From Pelagibius sp964472095 (GTDB lineage: Bacteria; Pseudomonadota; Alphaproteobacteria; Kiloniellales; Kiloniellaceae): DNA of 64,000 nucleotides. The stretch is from assembly GCA_964472095.1 (NCBI GenBank), contig CAYYIV010000012.1, positions 55,080 to 119,079 on the forward strand, written 5' to 3'. Numbering within the stretch: the stretch's first letter is position 1; the number at the start of each line of letters is the position of its first letter. Made by a program: the position numbers and the translations under genes. This document shows positions 9,034 to 16,901 of this stretch, one piece after another. The notes under the pieces are model-generated. The model was not told the origin of the DNA, searched no databases, and saw nothing but the letters and a program-made list of their open reading frames with translations.

Positions 9034-9426
9034 CTACCTGATGAGCTTGATGAGGTCGCGGAAGGCTGGCGTGGCGCCGCGCTCCAGCCACTCGAAGACC
9101 ACCATCTCGGCGGTGACCGGCGTCGCCGCCATGCCGGCCCAGGCGCTCTCGGGCGGCCGCTGGTCCTCGGCCAGGCAGTCGATGACCTGGAACATCGCGG
9201 TGCCGCGCGGCAGGCTCGCCGCTTCCGCCTCGCCGAGCAGGCCGGCGGCCACCAGCTGGTTGCGCCCGGTGGCGAGGCCGAGGCGCCAGTTTGGGCTCTT
9301 CGCGCTCACCATCGGCACCTGCAGGCGCCCGGCCGCGGCCTGCAGCAGGGTCAATTTTCGGGCCGGCGCACCTGCCGGCGCATCGCCCGGCAGCAGCAGG
9401 AGGCAGCGTTTGGCGTTCAGCAGCAT
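9034..9426 (-). CDS. Shortened isochorismatase-like protein
   Basis: About 130 residues. The C-terminus TAEMVVFEWLERGATPAF matches the end of isochorismatase-family hydrolases (family memory: TxEMVLFEWLxxAGTPEFK), and the N-terminal MLLNAKRCLLLL matches their opening strand. Typical members are about 180 residues and use Asp, Lys and Cys. Here the opening DxQ region reads PGDAPAG, and no candidate nucleophilic Cys sits in a typical context, so it looks catalytically dead and internally shortened. Start ATG 9426 is the first Met fitting the fold; the frame stays open further upstream. It is divergent from the TRAP operon and about 70 bp downstream of gloB's start on the same strand. Confidence 0.5.
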   Translation of the reverse strand: MLLNAKRCLLLLPGDAPAGAPARKLTLLQAAAGRLQVPMVSAKSPNWRLGLATGRNQLVAAGLLGEAEAASLPRGTAMFQVIDCLAEDQRPPESAWAGMAATPVTAEMVVFEWLERGATPAFRDLIKLIR

Positions 9427-9541
9427 GACGTTCCGGCGACAGGAAGCTTCGCTGCACGATACGGCCAGACCCCGGTCAGGCCAAGTGCCGCGGGAAGGGC
9501 CGCACCCAGAAGCTTGCATCGCCGTTCGGCCCGAAGCTAAA

Positions 9542-9555
9542 GTTGTCGACACAAC
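9542..9555. promoter_or_regulatory. Candidate GntR-type operator before the TRAP operon
   Basis: GTTGT-CGAC-ACAAC is an inverted repeat 65 bp before the TRAP binding-protein start. TTGT/ACAA half-sites are common for FCD-type GntR regulators, which often control such operons. No GntR gene is adjacent, so this is only a candidate. The rest of 9427-9619 shows no other clear signal. Confidence 0.3.
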
Positions 9556-9619
9556 GAAGAAGCGGATGGAGGGGCCGGCCGCGAACGCCGGAAGCCCCTC
9601 CGTTATTGGGAGGAAGACC

Positions 9620-10612
9620 ATGAAGAATATCCTCGTGGCTGCCGCATTCGTGGCGGCCGGCCTCGCCGCCTTGCCGGCTGCCGCCGAGACCACCCTCAGG
9701 ATCACTTTGCAGCTGCCGATCAAGTCGCACCTCGGACAGAACCTCGAGGCCTTCGAGCAGGAGGTCGAAGCCGCCAGCAACGGCGAGCTGCAGGTCGAGA
9801 TCTATCCTGCTGCGCAGCTCTATAAGGACAGCGAGGTTCCGCAGGCGGTGGGTTCCGGCGCCATCGAAATGGGAGTTGCCTCGATTACCCAGTTCGCCGG
9901 CACCATCCCGGCGGTCGACATCTTCTACGTGCCCTTCATGTTCACCAGCGAGGAGATGGTCCGCAAGGCGGTGGCGCACGACAGTCCGATCCGCTCGGCG
10001 CTGGACGAGGCGATCCTCGGCACTGGTACCCGCGTGCTGTGGTGGCAGGCCTACGGCGGCGCCATCATGCTGAGCAAGGATTCGCCACTGAAGACCCCGG
10101 CCGACATCAAGAACAAGAAAGTGCGCGTCTTCGGCAAGACCCTGGGCGAATTCGTCTCCGCCACCGGCGGCGTGCCGGTGATGACCTCGGGCTCGGAGCA
10201 GTATATCGCCTACCAGCGCGGTACCGTCGATGCCGGCATGACCGGCGTCTCCGGCGTGCAGTCGCGCAAGCTCTGGCAGGTCATGGACCACATTACCGTG
10301 ACCAACCACGCTGACGTCGAGTTCCTCGTGCTGATCAACGAAGACTTCTGGCAGGGCCTGTCGCCGGCGCACCGCGAGATCCTCACCGCCGCTGCCCGCA
10401 AGGTGGAGGACGATCTGCGCAACACCATGGCGAAGATCGAATCCGACGCCTTCGACGCCGCCAAGGCGGAAGGCATGGGCATCTACGTGCCGACCGATGC
10501 CGAGATGGCGGCCTGGCGCGAGGCCAGTGCGCCGGTCATCGAGCAGTATAAGCAGGCTGCCGGCGACCTCGGTGCCAAGCTCGTCATGGAGGCCGAGAAG
10601 CTGCGGAAGTAA
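9620..10612 (+). CDS. TRAP transporter substrate-binding protein (DctP family)
   Basis: A 330-residue periplasmic binding protein with an N-terminal signal peptide (MKNILVAAAFVAAGLAALP, cut after AAAE). LRITLQLPIKSHLGQNLEAF begins the mature fold; ELQVEIYPAAQLYKDSEVPQ, MTSGSEQYIAYQRGTVDAGM and the basic residue in NKKVRVFGK are typical DctP features, the latter near the carboxylate-binding Arg. It captures a small organic acid for the two membrane subunits downstream. Start ATG 9620 follows GGGAGG closely. The isocitrate-lyase/PEP-mutase family enzyme at the operon end suggests a dicarboxylate or 2-oxoacid substrate. Confidence 0.92.
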   Translation: MKNILVAAAFVAAGLAALPAAAETTLRITLQLPIKSHLGQNLEAFEQEVEAASNGELQVEIYPAAQLYKDSEVPQAVGSGAIEMGVASITQFAGTIPAVDIFYVPFMFTSEEMVRKAVAHDSPIRSALDEAILGTGTRVLWWQAYGGAIMLSKDSPLKTPADIKNKKVRVFGKTLGEFVSATGGVPVMTSGSEQYIAYQRGTVDAGMTGVSGVQSRKLWQVMDHITVTNHADVEFLVLINEDFWQGLSPAHREILTAAARKVEDDLRNTMAKIESDAFDAAKAEGMGIYVPTDAEMAAWREASAPVIEQYKQAAGDLGAKLVMEAEKLRK

Positions 10613-10627
10613 GCGGCAGTCCGTTCA

Positions 10628-10725
10628 TTTCCCCTCACCCAGCTCCGGCTAGGCTCGCGCTACGCGCTCGCCAAGCCTGCACAACCCTCTCCTCCAAACG
10701 GGGGGAGAGGGTAGGGTGAGGGAGC
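10628..10725. repeat. Dispersed palindromic repeat (CCCTCACCC / GGGTGAGGG type)
   Basis: CCCCTCACCC ... CCCTCTCC ... GGGAGAGGG ... GGGTGAGGG forms a long imperfect hairpin between the binding-protein gene and the small permease gene. A related element is at about 51745-51842. Position after a binding-protein gene is typical of repeats that stabilise the upstream transcript. Confidence 0.7.
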
Positions 10726-10747
10726 CTTGCCATTGGCACAATATCGC

Positions 10748-11251
10748 ATGCTGAAAGCCATCGACCGCCTCAATGACGCCTTCGGCTGGCTGGCTGCCGT
10801 GGCCTTCGTCGCCGTCGGCGCCATGATCACCTACGAGGTGGTGATGCGCTACGTCTTCCTGGCGCCCACCATCTGGGCCGAGGAGCTCTCGCGCTTCCTG
10901 CAGATCTGGGCCACATACATCGCTGCCGCCTACGTGCTGCGCCACCGCCAGCTGATCGCCATCACCCTGCTGGTGAACAAGCTGGGCGCGAAGGGACGGC
11001 GCCTCGCCAACGCCTTCGCGCTGGTCTGGATCCTGCTGTTCTGCGCGGTCGCCATCTTCTACGGCATGGAGATCATGCTGGATTCGATCCGCCTGGGCCG
11101 CGCCAGCGCCACCATGCTGGGGGTGCCGAAGTGGATGACCGAGGCCGCAATTCCCTTCGGCTTCACGCTGCTTGCCCTGCAGGCGCTGGCCGAGCTGATC
11201 CGCCTGCAGCAGGACCCGCCCGCCCTGGGCGGCGAGCGCGGCGAGGTCTAG
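10748..11251 (+). CDS. TRAP transporter small permease (DctQ family)
   Basis: About 167 residues with four membrane helices: FGWLAAVAFVAVGAMITYEVV, then WAEELSRFLQIWATY (the conserved EE.SRF..IW block of DctQ), RLANAFALVWILLFCAVAIF and a last helix near residue 135. DctQ binds the large permease DctM and is needed for transport. Start is uncertain: ATG 10748 gives the usual short N-terminus, while GGAG at 10721-10724 fits TTG 10733 best and TTG 10727 is also in frame. The intercistronic gap upstream is filled by a hairpin repeat. Confidence 0.88.
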   Translation: MLKAIDRLNDAFGWLAAVAFVAVGAMITYEVVMRYVFLAPTIWAEELSRFLQIWATYIAAAYVLRHRQLIAITLLVNKLGAKGRRLANAFALVWILLFCAVAIFYGMEIMLDSIRLGRASATMLGVPKWMTEAAIPFGFTLLALQALAELIRLQQDPPALGGERGEV

Positions 11252-11266
11252 GGCAGGGGACGCACG

Positions 11267-12541
11267 GTGGAAGCTGCCCTCATTCTCGTTGCCCTGGTGT
11301 TGTTGCTGGCCAGCGGCCTGCCGATCGCCTTTGCGCTGGCCGGCCTTGGCCTCGCGCTGCTGGTGTTCGGCGGCTTTTCCCCCATCATGGTGGCCCAGGG
11401 GCTCTACAGCAGCACCGACAACTTCATCCTGCTGGCGGTGCCACTGTTCCTGCTGATGTCCAATGTGCTGCTGAGGGGCGGCGTGGCGAGCGATCTCTAC
11501 GCCGCGGTGCAGTCCTGGGTTGGCCACTGGCCGGGCGGCCTCGCCGTGGCCACCGTGGTCTCCTGCGCCATCTTCGCTGCCATCTCCGGCTCTTCCGTCG
11601 CGACCGCGGCGACCATCGGCACCGCGGCCATCCCGGAGATGAGCCGGCGCGGCTACAACCGCAGCTTCGTGCTCGGGCTCCTTGCCGCCGGCGGCACGCT
11701 GGGCATCCTCATCCCGCCGTCGATCCCGATGATCGTTTACGGCGTGATCACCGAGGAGTCGATCATCGACCTCTTCCTCGCCGGCATCGGACCCGGCCTC
11801 ATGCTGGCCGGCGCCTTCATCGTCTTCTCGGTGATCTATGCCCGCTTCGGGGGCGCCTATCAGCCGATGGCGCGCGCCGGCTTGACCGAGCGGTTGCAGG
11901 CGACCCGCCGTGCTCTGCCGACCCTTGCTCTCGCGGCCGTCATCATCCTCGGGCTCTATCTCGGCGTCTTCACGCCGACCGAGGCGGCCGGCATTGGCTT
12001 CGCGCTGGCGCTGCTGCTGACGACGGTGCTGCTGCGCAGCCTGACCTGGGAGGGCTTCAAGGAAGCCGCCATCGACGCGATGGGCACCACGATCACCATC
12101 TTCCTCATCTTGGCCGGCGCCAAGATCTTCGGTAAGGCGATCACCCTCTATCGCATTCCTCAGGACATCTCCTTCCTGATCTCCAGCAACATCACGGAGC
12201 CCTGGGTCTTCATCCTCATCGTCTGCATCGTGCTGTTGCTCATGGGCTTCTTCCTGGAAGCCCTTTCCATGATGCTGATCATGATGCCGGTGCTGCAGCC
12301 TTCGCTGATGCCGCTGGGGATCGACGCCATCTGGTTCGGCATCGTCTTTGTCATCATGGTGGAGTGCGCGCTGATCACGCCGCCGGTCGGTCTCAACCTC
12401 TTCGTCATCCAGGCTGTCGGCAAGGCGGAGATCGGCGAAGTGGTGGCCGGCGTCTGGCCCTTCATCCTCATCATGCTGGCCGCCGTGCTGGCAATCTACT
12501 GGCTGCCGGATATCGCTCTATACATTCCCTTCAAGCTTTGA
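11267..12541 (+). CDS. TRAP transporter large permease (DctM family)
   Basis: A 424-residue protein with about twelve hydrophobic helices. SVATAATIGTAAIPEM, AGGTLGILIPPSIPMIVYG and FTPTEAAGIGF are standard DctM signatures, and the C-terminal half repeats the layout with ECALITPPVGLNLFVIQ. It is the sodium-driven channel subunit of the TRAP system. The start is GTG 11267, 15 nt after the small-permease stop. The next gene follows after 11 nt, so all four genes form one operon. Confidence 0.93.
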   Translation: MEAALILVALVLLLASGLPIAFALAGLGLALLVFGGFSPIMVAQGLYSSTDNFILLAVPLFLLMSNVLLRGGVASDLYAAVQSWVGHWPGGLAVATVVSCAIFAAISGSSVATAATIGTAAIPEMSRRGYNRSFVLGLLAAGGTLGILIPPSIPMIVYGVITEESIIDLFLAGIGPGLMLAGAFIVFSVIYARFGGAYQPMARAGLTERLQATRRALPTLALAAVIILGLYLGVFTPTEAAGIGFALALLLTTVLLRSLTWEGFKEAAIDAMGTTITIFLILAGAKIFGKAITLYRIPQDISFLISSNITEPWVFILIVCIVLLLMGFFLEALSMMLIMMPVLQPSLMPLGIDAIWFGIVFVIMVECALITPPVGLNLFVIQAVGKAEIGEVVAGVWPFILIMLAAVLAIYWLPDIALYIPFKL

Positions 12542-12552
12542 GGACCTTAGCC

Positions 12553-13419
12553 ATGACCAAGGGCACCAGCCGCGCCGATGTTCTGCGCCGCCTGCTCGCC
12601 GAGCCCGGGCTGGCAGTGATGCCTTGCTGCTTCGACGCGCTGTCGGCGCGCCTCATCGAGCAGGCCGGCTTCCCGGTCACCTTCATGAGCGGCTTTGCCG
12701 TCTCCGCCGCGCGCCTCGGCCTGCCGGATACCGGATTGATTTCTTACGGCGAGATCGTCGATACCGGCCGCAACATCTGCGCGGCCACCACCATCCCGGT
12801 GATCGGCGACGGCGACACCGGCTATGGCAACCCGGTGAATGTGAAACGCACGGTGCGCGGCTATGCCCAGGCGGGCTTCGCCGCCGTGATGATCGAGGAT
12901 CAGATCTGGCCGAAGCGCTGCGGCCACACCCGCGGCAAGGCGGTGGTCGACTGTGCCGAGGCGGTCGCCCGCATCCGCGCCGCCGCCGACGCGCGCGATG
13001 AGGGGACGGATATCCTCATCCTGGCGCGCACCGATGCGCGCGCCACCGACGGCCTGGATGAGGCGCTGCGCCGGGTCGTGGCCTTTGCCGAAGCCGGCGC
13101 CGACATCCTCTTCCTCGAGGCGCCGAAGTCGGAAGAGGAGATGCGCGCCTTCTGCCGGGCGACCGACCGCCCGACGCTCGCCAACATGGTGGAGCAGGGC
13201 GAGACGCCGTTGCTGCCGCCTGCCGTGCTGCAGGAGATCGGCTACAGCCTCGCCGCCTACCCGCTGACGCTGCTCTCGGCGGCGATGAAGGCTATGCAGG
13301 ACGCCCTGGCCGCCTTCAAGGCCGGTGAGCACCCGAAGGACCTGCTTGACTTCGCGACCCTGCGCGACGCCGTCGGCTTCAACGCCTATTACGAAGAGGA
13401 AGGACGGTATCGCAGTTGA
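12553..13419 (+). CDS. Isocitrate lyase/PEP mutase family protein
   Basis: A 288-residue ICL/PEPM-superfamily lyase. VIGDGDTGYGN (about residue 80) binds the metal, and MIEDQIWPKRCGH carries the KxCGH-type motif in which the catalytic Cys lies. ILARTDAR and ANMVEQG are further active-site blocks. Relatives include 2-methylisocitrate lyase, dimethylmalate lyase and oxaloacetate decarboxylase; the sequence alone does not choose. As last gene of the TRAP operon, starting 11 nt after the large permease, it probably acts on the imported acid or its first product. Confidence 0.85.
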   Translation: MTKGTSRADVLRRLLAEPGLAVMPCCFDALSARLIEQAGFPVTFMSGFAVSAARLGLPDTGLISYGEIVDTGRNICAATTIPVIGDGDTGYGNPVNVKRTVRGYAQAGFAAVMIEDQIWPKRCGHTRGKAVVDCAEAVARIRAAADARDEGTDILILARTDARATDGLDEALRRVVAFAEAGADILFLEAPKSEEEMRAFCRATDRPTLANMVEQGETPLLPPAVLQEIGYSLAAYPLTLLSAAMKAMQDALAAFKAGEHPKDLLDFATLRDAVGFNAYYEEEGRYRS

Positions 13420-13472
13420 GTCGTCAATCGATGCGTTGCTGACGATCGGCGGCAGCCTCGTCGCGCCGCCGG

Positions 13473-13826
13473 TTACGCACAGTTGCCGCCGGTACTGCCG
13501 TGGGAGGCGCGGATCTTCAGGATCTGTACACGCTCGGGCAACTCGATGAGGAATTCCGCGTCCCGTTCCAGGTGGTGCACTCGCTTTGGGTCGCTGCCGG
13601 TGAAACGCGCCATCGCTTCGACGCTTTCCCAGTAGGAGATCGTCATGAACTCAGTCTCACCCTCGCGGTCCTCCCGGAAGGTCTGCACGCCCAGCGCCTT
13701 CTCGATCAATGGCTTGATGCCGACCTCGTAGTTGTAGGCCTCGTATTCGTCGGCCATATCCGGCTTGGTGCGGCCGCGCCAGATGCGGGCGATGGCTGGT
13801 GGGTCGGAGACGGATTTGCTGTTCAT
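13473..13826 (-). CDS. Antibiotic biosynthesis monooxygenase-fold protein
   Basis: A 117-residue ABM/dimeric alpha-beta barrel protein. IARIWRGRTKPDMADEYEAY is the first strand and helix, FMTISYWESVEAMARFTG the central strand and helix, and VQILKIRA the end. ABM proteins are small dimers that include heme- or quinol-oxidising enzymes as well as many of unknown role. It lies 14 bp downstream of the DUF427-cyclase gene on the same strand and is probably co-transcribed with it. It is convergent with the TRAP operon. Confidence 0.7.
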   Translation of the reverse strand: MNSKSVSDPPAIARIWRGRTKPDMADEYEAYNYEVGIKPLIEKALGVQTFREDREGETEFMTISYWESVEAMARFTGSDPKRVHHLERDAEFLIELPERVQILKIRASHGSTGGNCA

Positions 13827-13840
13827 CTCCAGGCCCCCGT

Positions 13841-15583
13841 TTACGAATTGACCTGTCCGGGCAAAGCGGCAAGGGAGCCGGCGGTCCCCTCGGTTCCGGC
13901 CTGTGCAGGGGCCTGGAGCAGTTCCGGCAGGGTGAAAATCTCGCGGCTCTGCGCGACGCCACGCAGGCTGTGGCGGCCGACGGAGACCAGGGTGCCGGGC
14001 ACGAAGCGCGCGAACTCCTCGGAAACCAGCACGCCGATGCCCAGTTCTTTGGTCAGCGTGTCCATGCGCGCCGCCTCGTTGGTGGCCGGGCCGATCACCG
14101 TGAAGTCGAGCCGGCTGGCCGAGCCGATGTTGCCGTAGGTGACGTTGCCGAGGTGCAGCGAAAGGCCGAAGCGGAGCTCCGCGCTGCCCTGGGCAGTGAT
14201 CTCGGCGTTCACCTCGGCCATGCGCCTGAGGGCGTCGCGCGCGGCCCCGATGGCACGGGTGCAGGCAGACTTCCCGCAATACATCCCGTCGTCTTCCGGC
14301 GCCGCTCCCGCGGCGCAGTAGAGCTCTCCGGGATCGTCGCAGGGGTTCACCTTGTTCATCGGGAAGATGGCGAGCAGTCCGTCGCCGATGAACTTCAGCA
14401 CCTCGCCGCCACGCTCCAGCACGGCGCCGGCCACCGCTTCGAAGTAGCGGTTCAGCAGGTCGAGGTAGTCGGCGCGCGACAGGCTGTCGGCCAGCGCGGT
14501 AGAGCCGCGCAGGTCGCAGTACCAGATGACCGCCGGAATGTCCTCGCCGTCGCCGCGCTTCACGAGGCCGTTCAGCACCCGCTGGCCGGTGTGTGCGCCG
14601 AGGTAGGTGTCGAGCAGCGAGCGCGCCGTGCGGTGCAGGGACTGCACCTCCAGGAGGCGGCTGAGAATCGGCAGAGTCTCGTGGATCCAGCCGAGTTCGC
14701 GCGTGGTAAAGCCGCCGGGGCGGTCGCTGGCCAGGGTAAGCACGTTGATGCGGCCGTTGGAGAAGCGCATCGGCATGGCGACGTAGTCGCTGGCGCCCTC
14801 GGCCAGCAGGTCGTCGAGGATGGGGAAGTCCCTCGGTGGGTTCGGCCCATCGAGGCGCCGGCGGATGCCACCCTCGCCGCTGAAGATGCGGATCACCGGG
14901 CTCTTGAGGTAGGCCTCCGACAGCAGGCCGTAGTGCGGCAGGTCGCGCTCGTCGACCACGCTCTGGCCGCGGCGCCACACGAAGGCGTTGCTGGCGAGCT
15001 GCGGGTGCAGGGTCGGGATGATGACCGTGAGGCGCAGGATGCCGAAGCCGGCCTCCACGAGCTGGCGCGCGAAACGCTCGATCAGTTCGGCGGAGGAGGC
15101 GGCCTCCCAGGCTTCGCGCAGCAGCCAGCCGGCCAGCGGGTTGCCGGTCTCGACGGCGGTTTCGTCGGCATCGATTTCGACCTGGCGGTCGTCCTCGAAC
15201 CAGGCCTCGACCTGGTTCCAGTAAAAGGCGATGTATCCGCGGATGCCGAGTGCTTCCTCGATGGGATCCTCATAGCTCCAGGCGGCGTTCTCCAGCGTCT
15301 TGTCGCCGACCGCCAGCGACCAGTAGTTGGCGGTGCCCTTGAAGGGGCAGTAGGTGTGATGGTCGCTGGGACGCAGGAAGTTCATGGCGACCTCCTCGCG
15401 CGGGAGGTAGTAGATCGGCGCCAGGCGTGTCTCCTTCAGCACCAGGGCGCGGCGGGTATCGGCGATGACCTGGCCGTTGAAGACCACCTTCACCCGCTTG
15501 CGGCTGGGCTCCACGGAGACGTCGTACTCGCCGGGAGCGAGGGTTTCCGGCTGTTTGGGCGCGAGCGGCGCTACCTCTGCCAT
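13841..15583 (-). CDS. DUF427 domain fused to class III adenylate cyclase
   Basis: About 580 residues from ATG 15583. Residues about 15-120 form a DUF427 domain (VKVVFNGQVIADTRRAL, ETRLAPIYYLPREEV, TYCPFKGTANYWSL). A middle GAF-like stretch follows (NVLTLASDRPGGFTTRELGW). The C-terminal class III cyclase has WYCDLRGSTALAD with the first metal Asp, GGEVLKFIGDGLLAIFP with the second, and DFTVIGPATNEAARM with the adenine-specifying and transition-state residues, so the active site looks complete. It likely makes cyclic AMP in response to a ligand of the N-terminal part. The frame is open to ATG 15706; I chose 15583 because the extra codons are poorer in third-position GC. Confidence 0.85.
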   Translation of the reverse strand: MAEVAPLAPKQPETLAPGEYDVSVEPSRKRVKVVFNGQVIADTRRALVLKETRLAPIYYLPREEVAMNFLRPSDHHTYCPFKGTANYWSLAVGDKTLENAAWSYEDPIEEALGIRGYIAFYWNQVEAWFEDDRQVEIDADETAVETGNPLAGWLLREAWEAASSAELIERFARQLVEAGFGILRLTVIIPTLHPQLASNAFVWRRGQSVVDERDLPHYGLLSEAYLKSPVIRIFSGEGGIRRRLDGPNPPRDFPILDDLLAEGASDYVAMPMRFSNGRINVLTLASDRPGGFTTRELGWIHETLPILSRLLEVQSLHRTARSLLDTYLGAHTGQRVLNGLVKRGDGEDIPAVIWYCDLRGSTALADSLSRADYLDLLNRYFEAVAGAVLERGGEVLKFIGDGLLAIFPMNKVNPCDDPGELYCAAGAAPEDDGMYCGKSACTRAIGAARDALRRMAEVNAEITAQGSAELRFGLSLHLGNVTYGNIGSASRLDFTVIGPATNEAARMDTLTKELGIGVLVSEEFARFVPGTLVSVGRHSLRGVAQSREIFTLPELLQAPAQAGTEGTAGSLAALPGQVNS

Positions 15584-15745
15584 TCTGTGATCCTGCAGGT
15601 CGACCGGGAGGGGGTTCGGGCCCACCGCCCCAAGTTGCTGGGAAGTCGCGATCTTCGGCTCCCAATATAGGAAGCCTGACGGAAATGAGAACTGCAGATC
15701 GGACATGGCCGCCGGTCTGCTGACAATACGGGGTCGGTAGATGTT

Positions 15746-15771
15746 CGCAATTTTCGGTTCCGAAAATTGCG
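15746..15771. promoter_or_regulatory. Perfect palindrome, probable DeoR/GlpR operator
   Basis: Arms CGCAATTTTCGG and its exact reverse complement, 12 bp each, separated by TT, 40 bp before the DeoR-family start. It contains TTCG...CGAA, the core of E. coli GlpR operators. Autoregulation by the adjacent repressor is the simplest reading. Confidence 0.7.
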
Positions 15772-15810
15772 CGCCGGTCCTATACTCGGGGCAGCAGGGA
15801 GAACGAGATC

Positions 15811-16629
15811 ATGGCAGCCGTGAGACCTTCGGAAGCACCGGATCTGGCGGGGGCGGCCCGCAGCGAGCTGAACCAGCGCCAGGAACAGATCATCGCCCTG
15901 GTACGCGAGCGCGGCTTCGTCGCCATCGAGGCACTGGCCGAGCATTTCAACGTGACGCCGCAGACCATCCGGCGCGACATCAACCAGCTTTGCGACCTCG
16001 GCCTGCTGCGCCGCTACCACGGTGGCGCCGGCCTGGCATCGAGCGTCGAGAACCTCGCCTATCAGACCCGTCAGGTGCTGCATCAGGAGGAGAAGGCCCG
16101 CATCGCCCGAGTGGTGGCGGCGGAAATCCCCGACAACGCCTCCCTTTTTATCAATATCGGCACCACGACGGAGGAGGTGGCCAAGACCCTGGTCGACCAC
16201 AAGGGGCTCCGCATCATCACCAATAATCTCAATGTTGCCAATATCTTGGCCGGGAAGCCGGATTTCGAGGTCATCGTCACGGGTGGCGTCGTGCGCAGCC
16301 GCGACCGCGGCATCGTCGGCGAGGCCAGCATCGACACCATCCAGCAGTTCAAGGTCGACTTCGGCATCATCGGCATTTCCGGCATCGACGAGGACGGCAC
16401 CCTGCTGGACTTCGACTACCGCGAGGTGCGCGCCGCCCAGGCCATCATTAAGAATTCCCGCCGCGTGTTCCTCGCCACCGACCATACCAAGTTCGGCCGC
16501 AACGCCATGGTCCGCCTCGGGCAGATCGACGAGATCGACGCCATCTTCACCGACCGCGTGCCGCCCCGGACGATGATGGATATTCTCGCCGCCGCCGAAG
16601 TGGAGCTCCACGTCGCACCGGCGGACTGA
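15811..16629 (+). CDS. glpR: DeoR-family regulator, probable glycerol-3-phosphate repressor
   Basis: A 272-residue DeoR-family regulator. Residues about 20-75 form the helix-turn-helix (ALAEHFNVTPQTIRRDINQL, a strict DeoR signature), followed by GLLRRYHGGA. The C-terminal DeoRC sensor shows INIGTTTEEVAK, ITNNLNVANIL, VTGGVVRSRD and GISGIDEDG. The last block and its place ahead of glpD and the glycerol importer support GlpR, which loses DNA binding with glycerol-3-phosphate. A perfect 26-bp palindrome upstream and similar TTCG/CGAA sites before glpD fit autoregulation and control of the operon. Confidence 0.85.
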   Translation: MAAVRPSEAPDLAGAARSELNQRQEQIIALVRERGFVAIEALAEHFNVTPQTIRRDINQLCDLGLLRRYHGGAGLASSVENLAYQTRQVLHQEEKARIARVVAAEIPDNASLFINIGTTTEEVAKTLVDHKGLRIITNNLNVANILAGKPDFEVIVTGGVVRSRDRGIVGEASIDTIQQFKVDFGIIGISGIDEDGTLLDFDYREVRAAQAIIKNSRRVFLATDHTKFGRNAMVRLGQIDEIDAIFTDRVPPRTMMDILAAAEVELHVAPAD

Positions 16630-16901
16630 GCGGCCTGCTCAAACGTCCCGTCGCTGCACCGCACGCCTCCCGGATTTTCATTTCCTGACGCCGATGTTCG
16701 GTCGAAATGGCCGTTCGTCGCCATTTATTCGATGTTAAGGGCTTCATAATCCAACGTTTTGTTCAAAAATGTTCGGAAATGAAAATTTACCATTGCCAGG
16801 TCGCGCAAGCCTCCCTTATGCTTTTCGCAGCGTAAGAAACCCGGCTGTCAGGCTGGAACGACCCGAAAACGGGCGGAAATTGGGGAGGCAGGCTTTCGGA
16901 A
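16630..16901 (+). promoter_or_regulatory. glpD promoter region with GlpR-like half-sites
   Basis: An AT-rich gap between glpR and glpD. TTTTCATTTCC at about 16675 and its reverse complement GGAAATGAAAA at about 16775 are spaced about 100 bp apart. ATGTTCGGTCGAAAT at 16694-16708 and TGTTCGG near 16770 resemble TTCG...CGAA half-sites. These could be paired repressor sites allowing looping. No -10/-35 pair stands out clearly. Confidence 0.45.
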
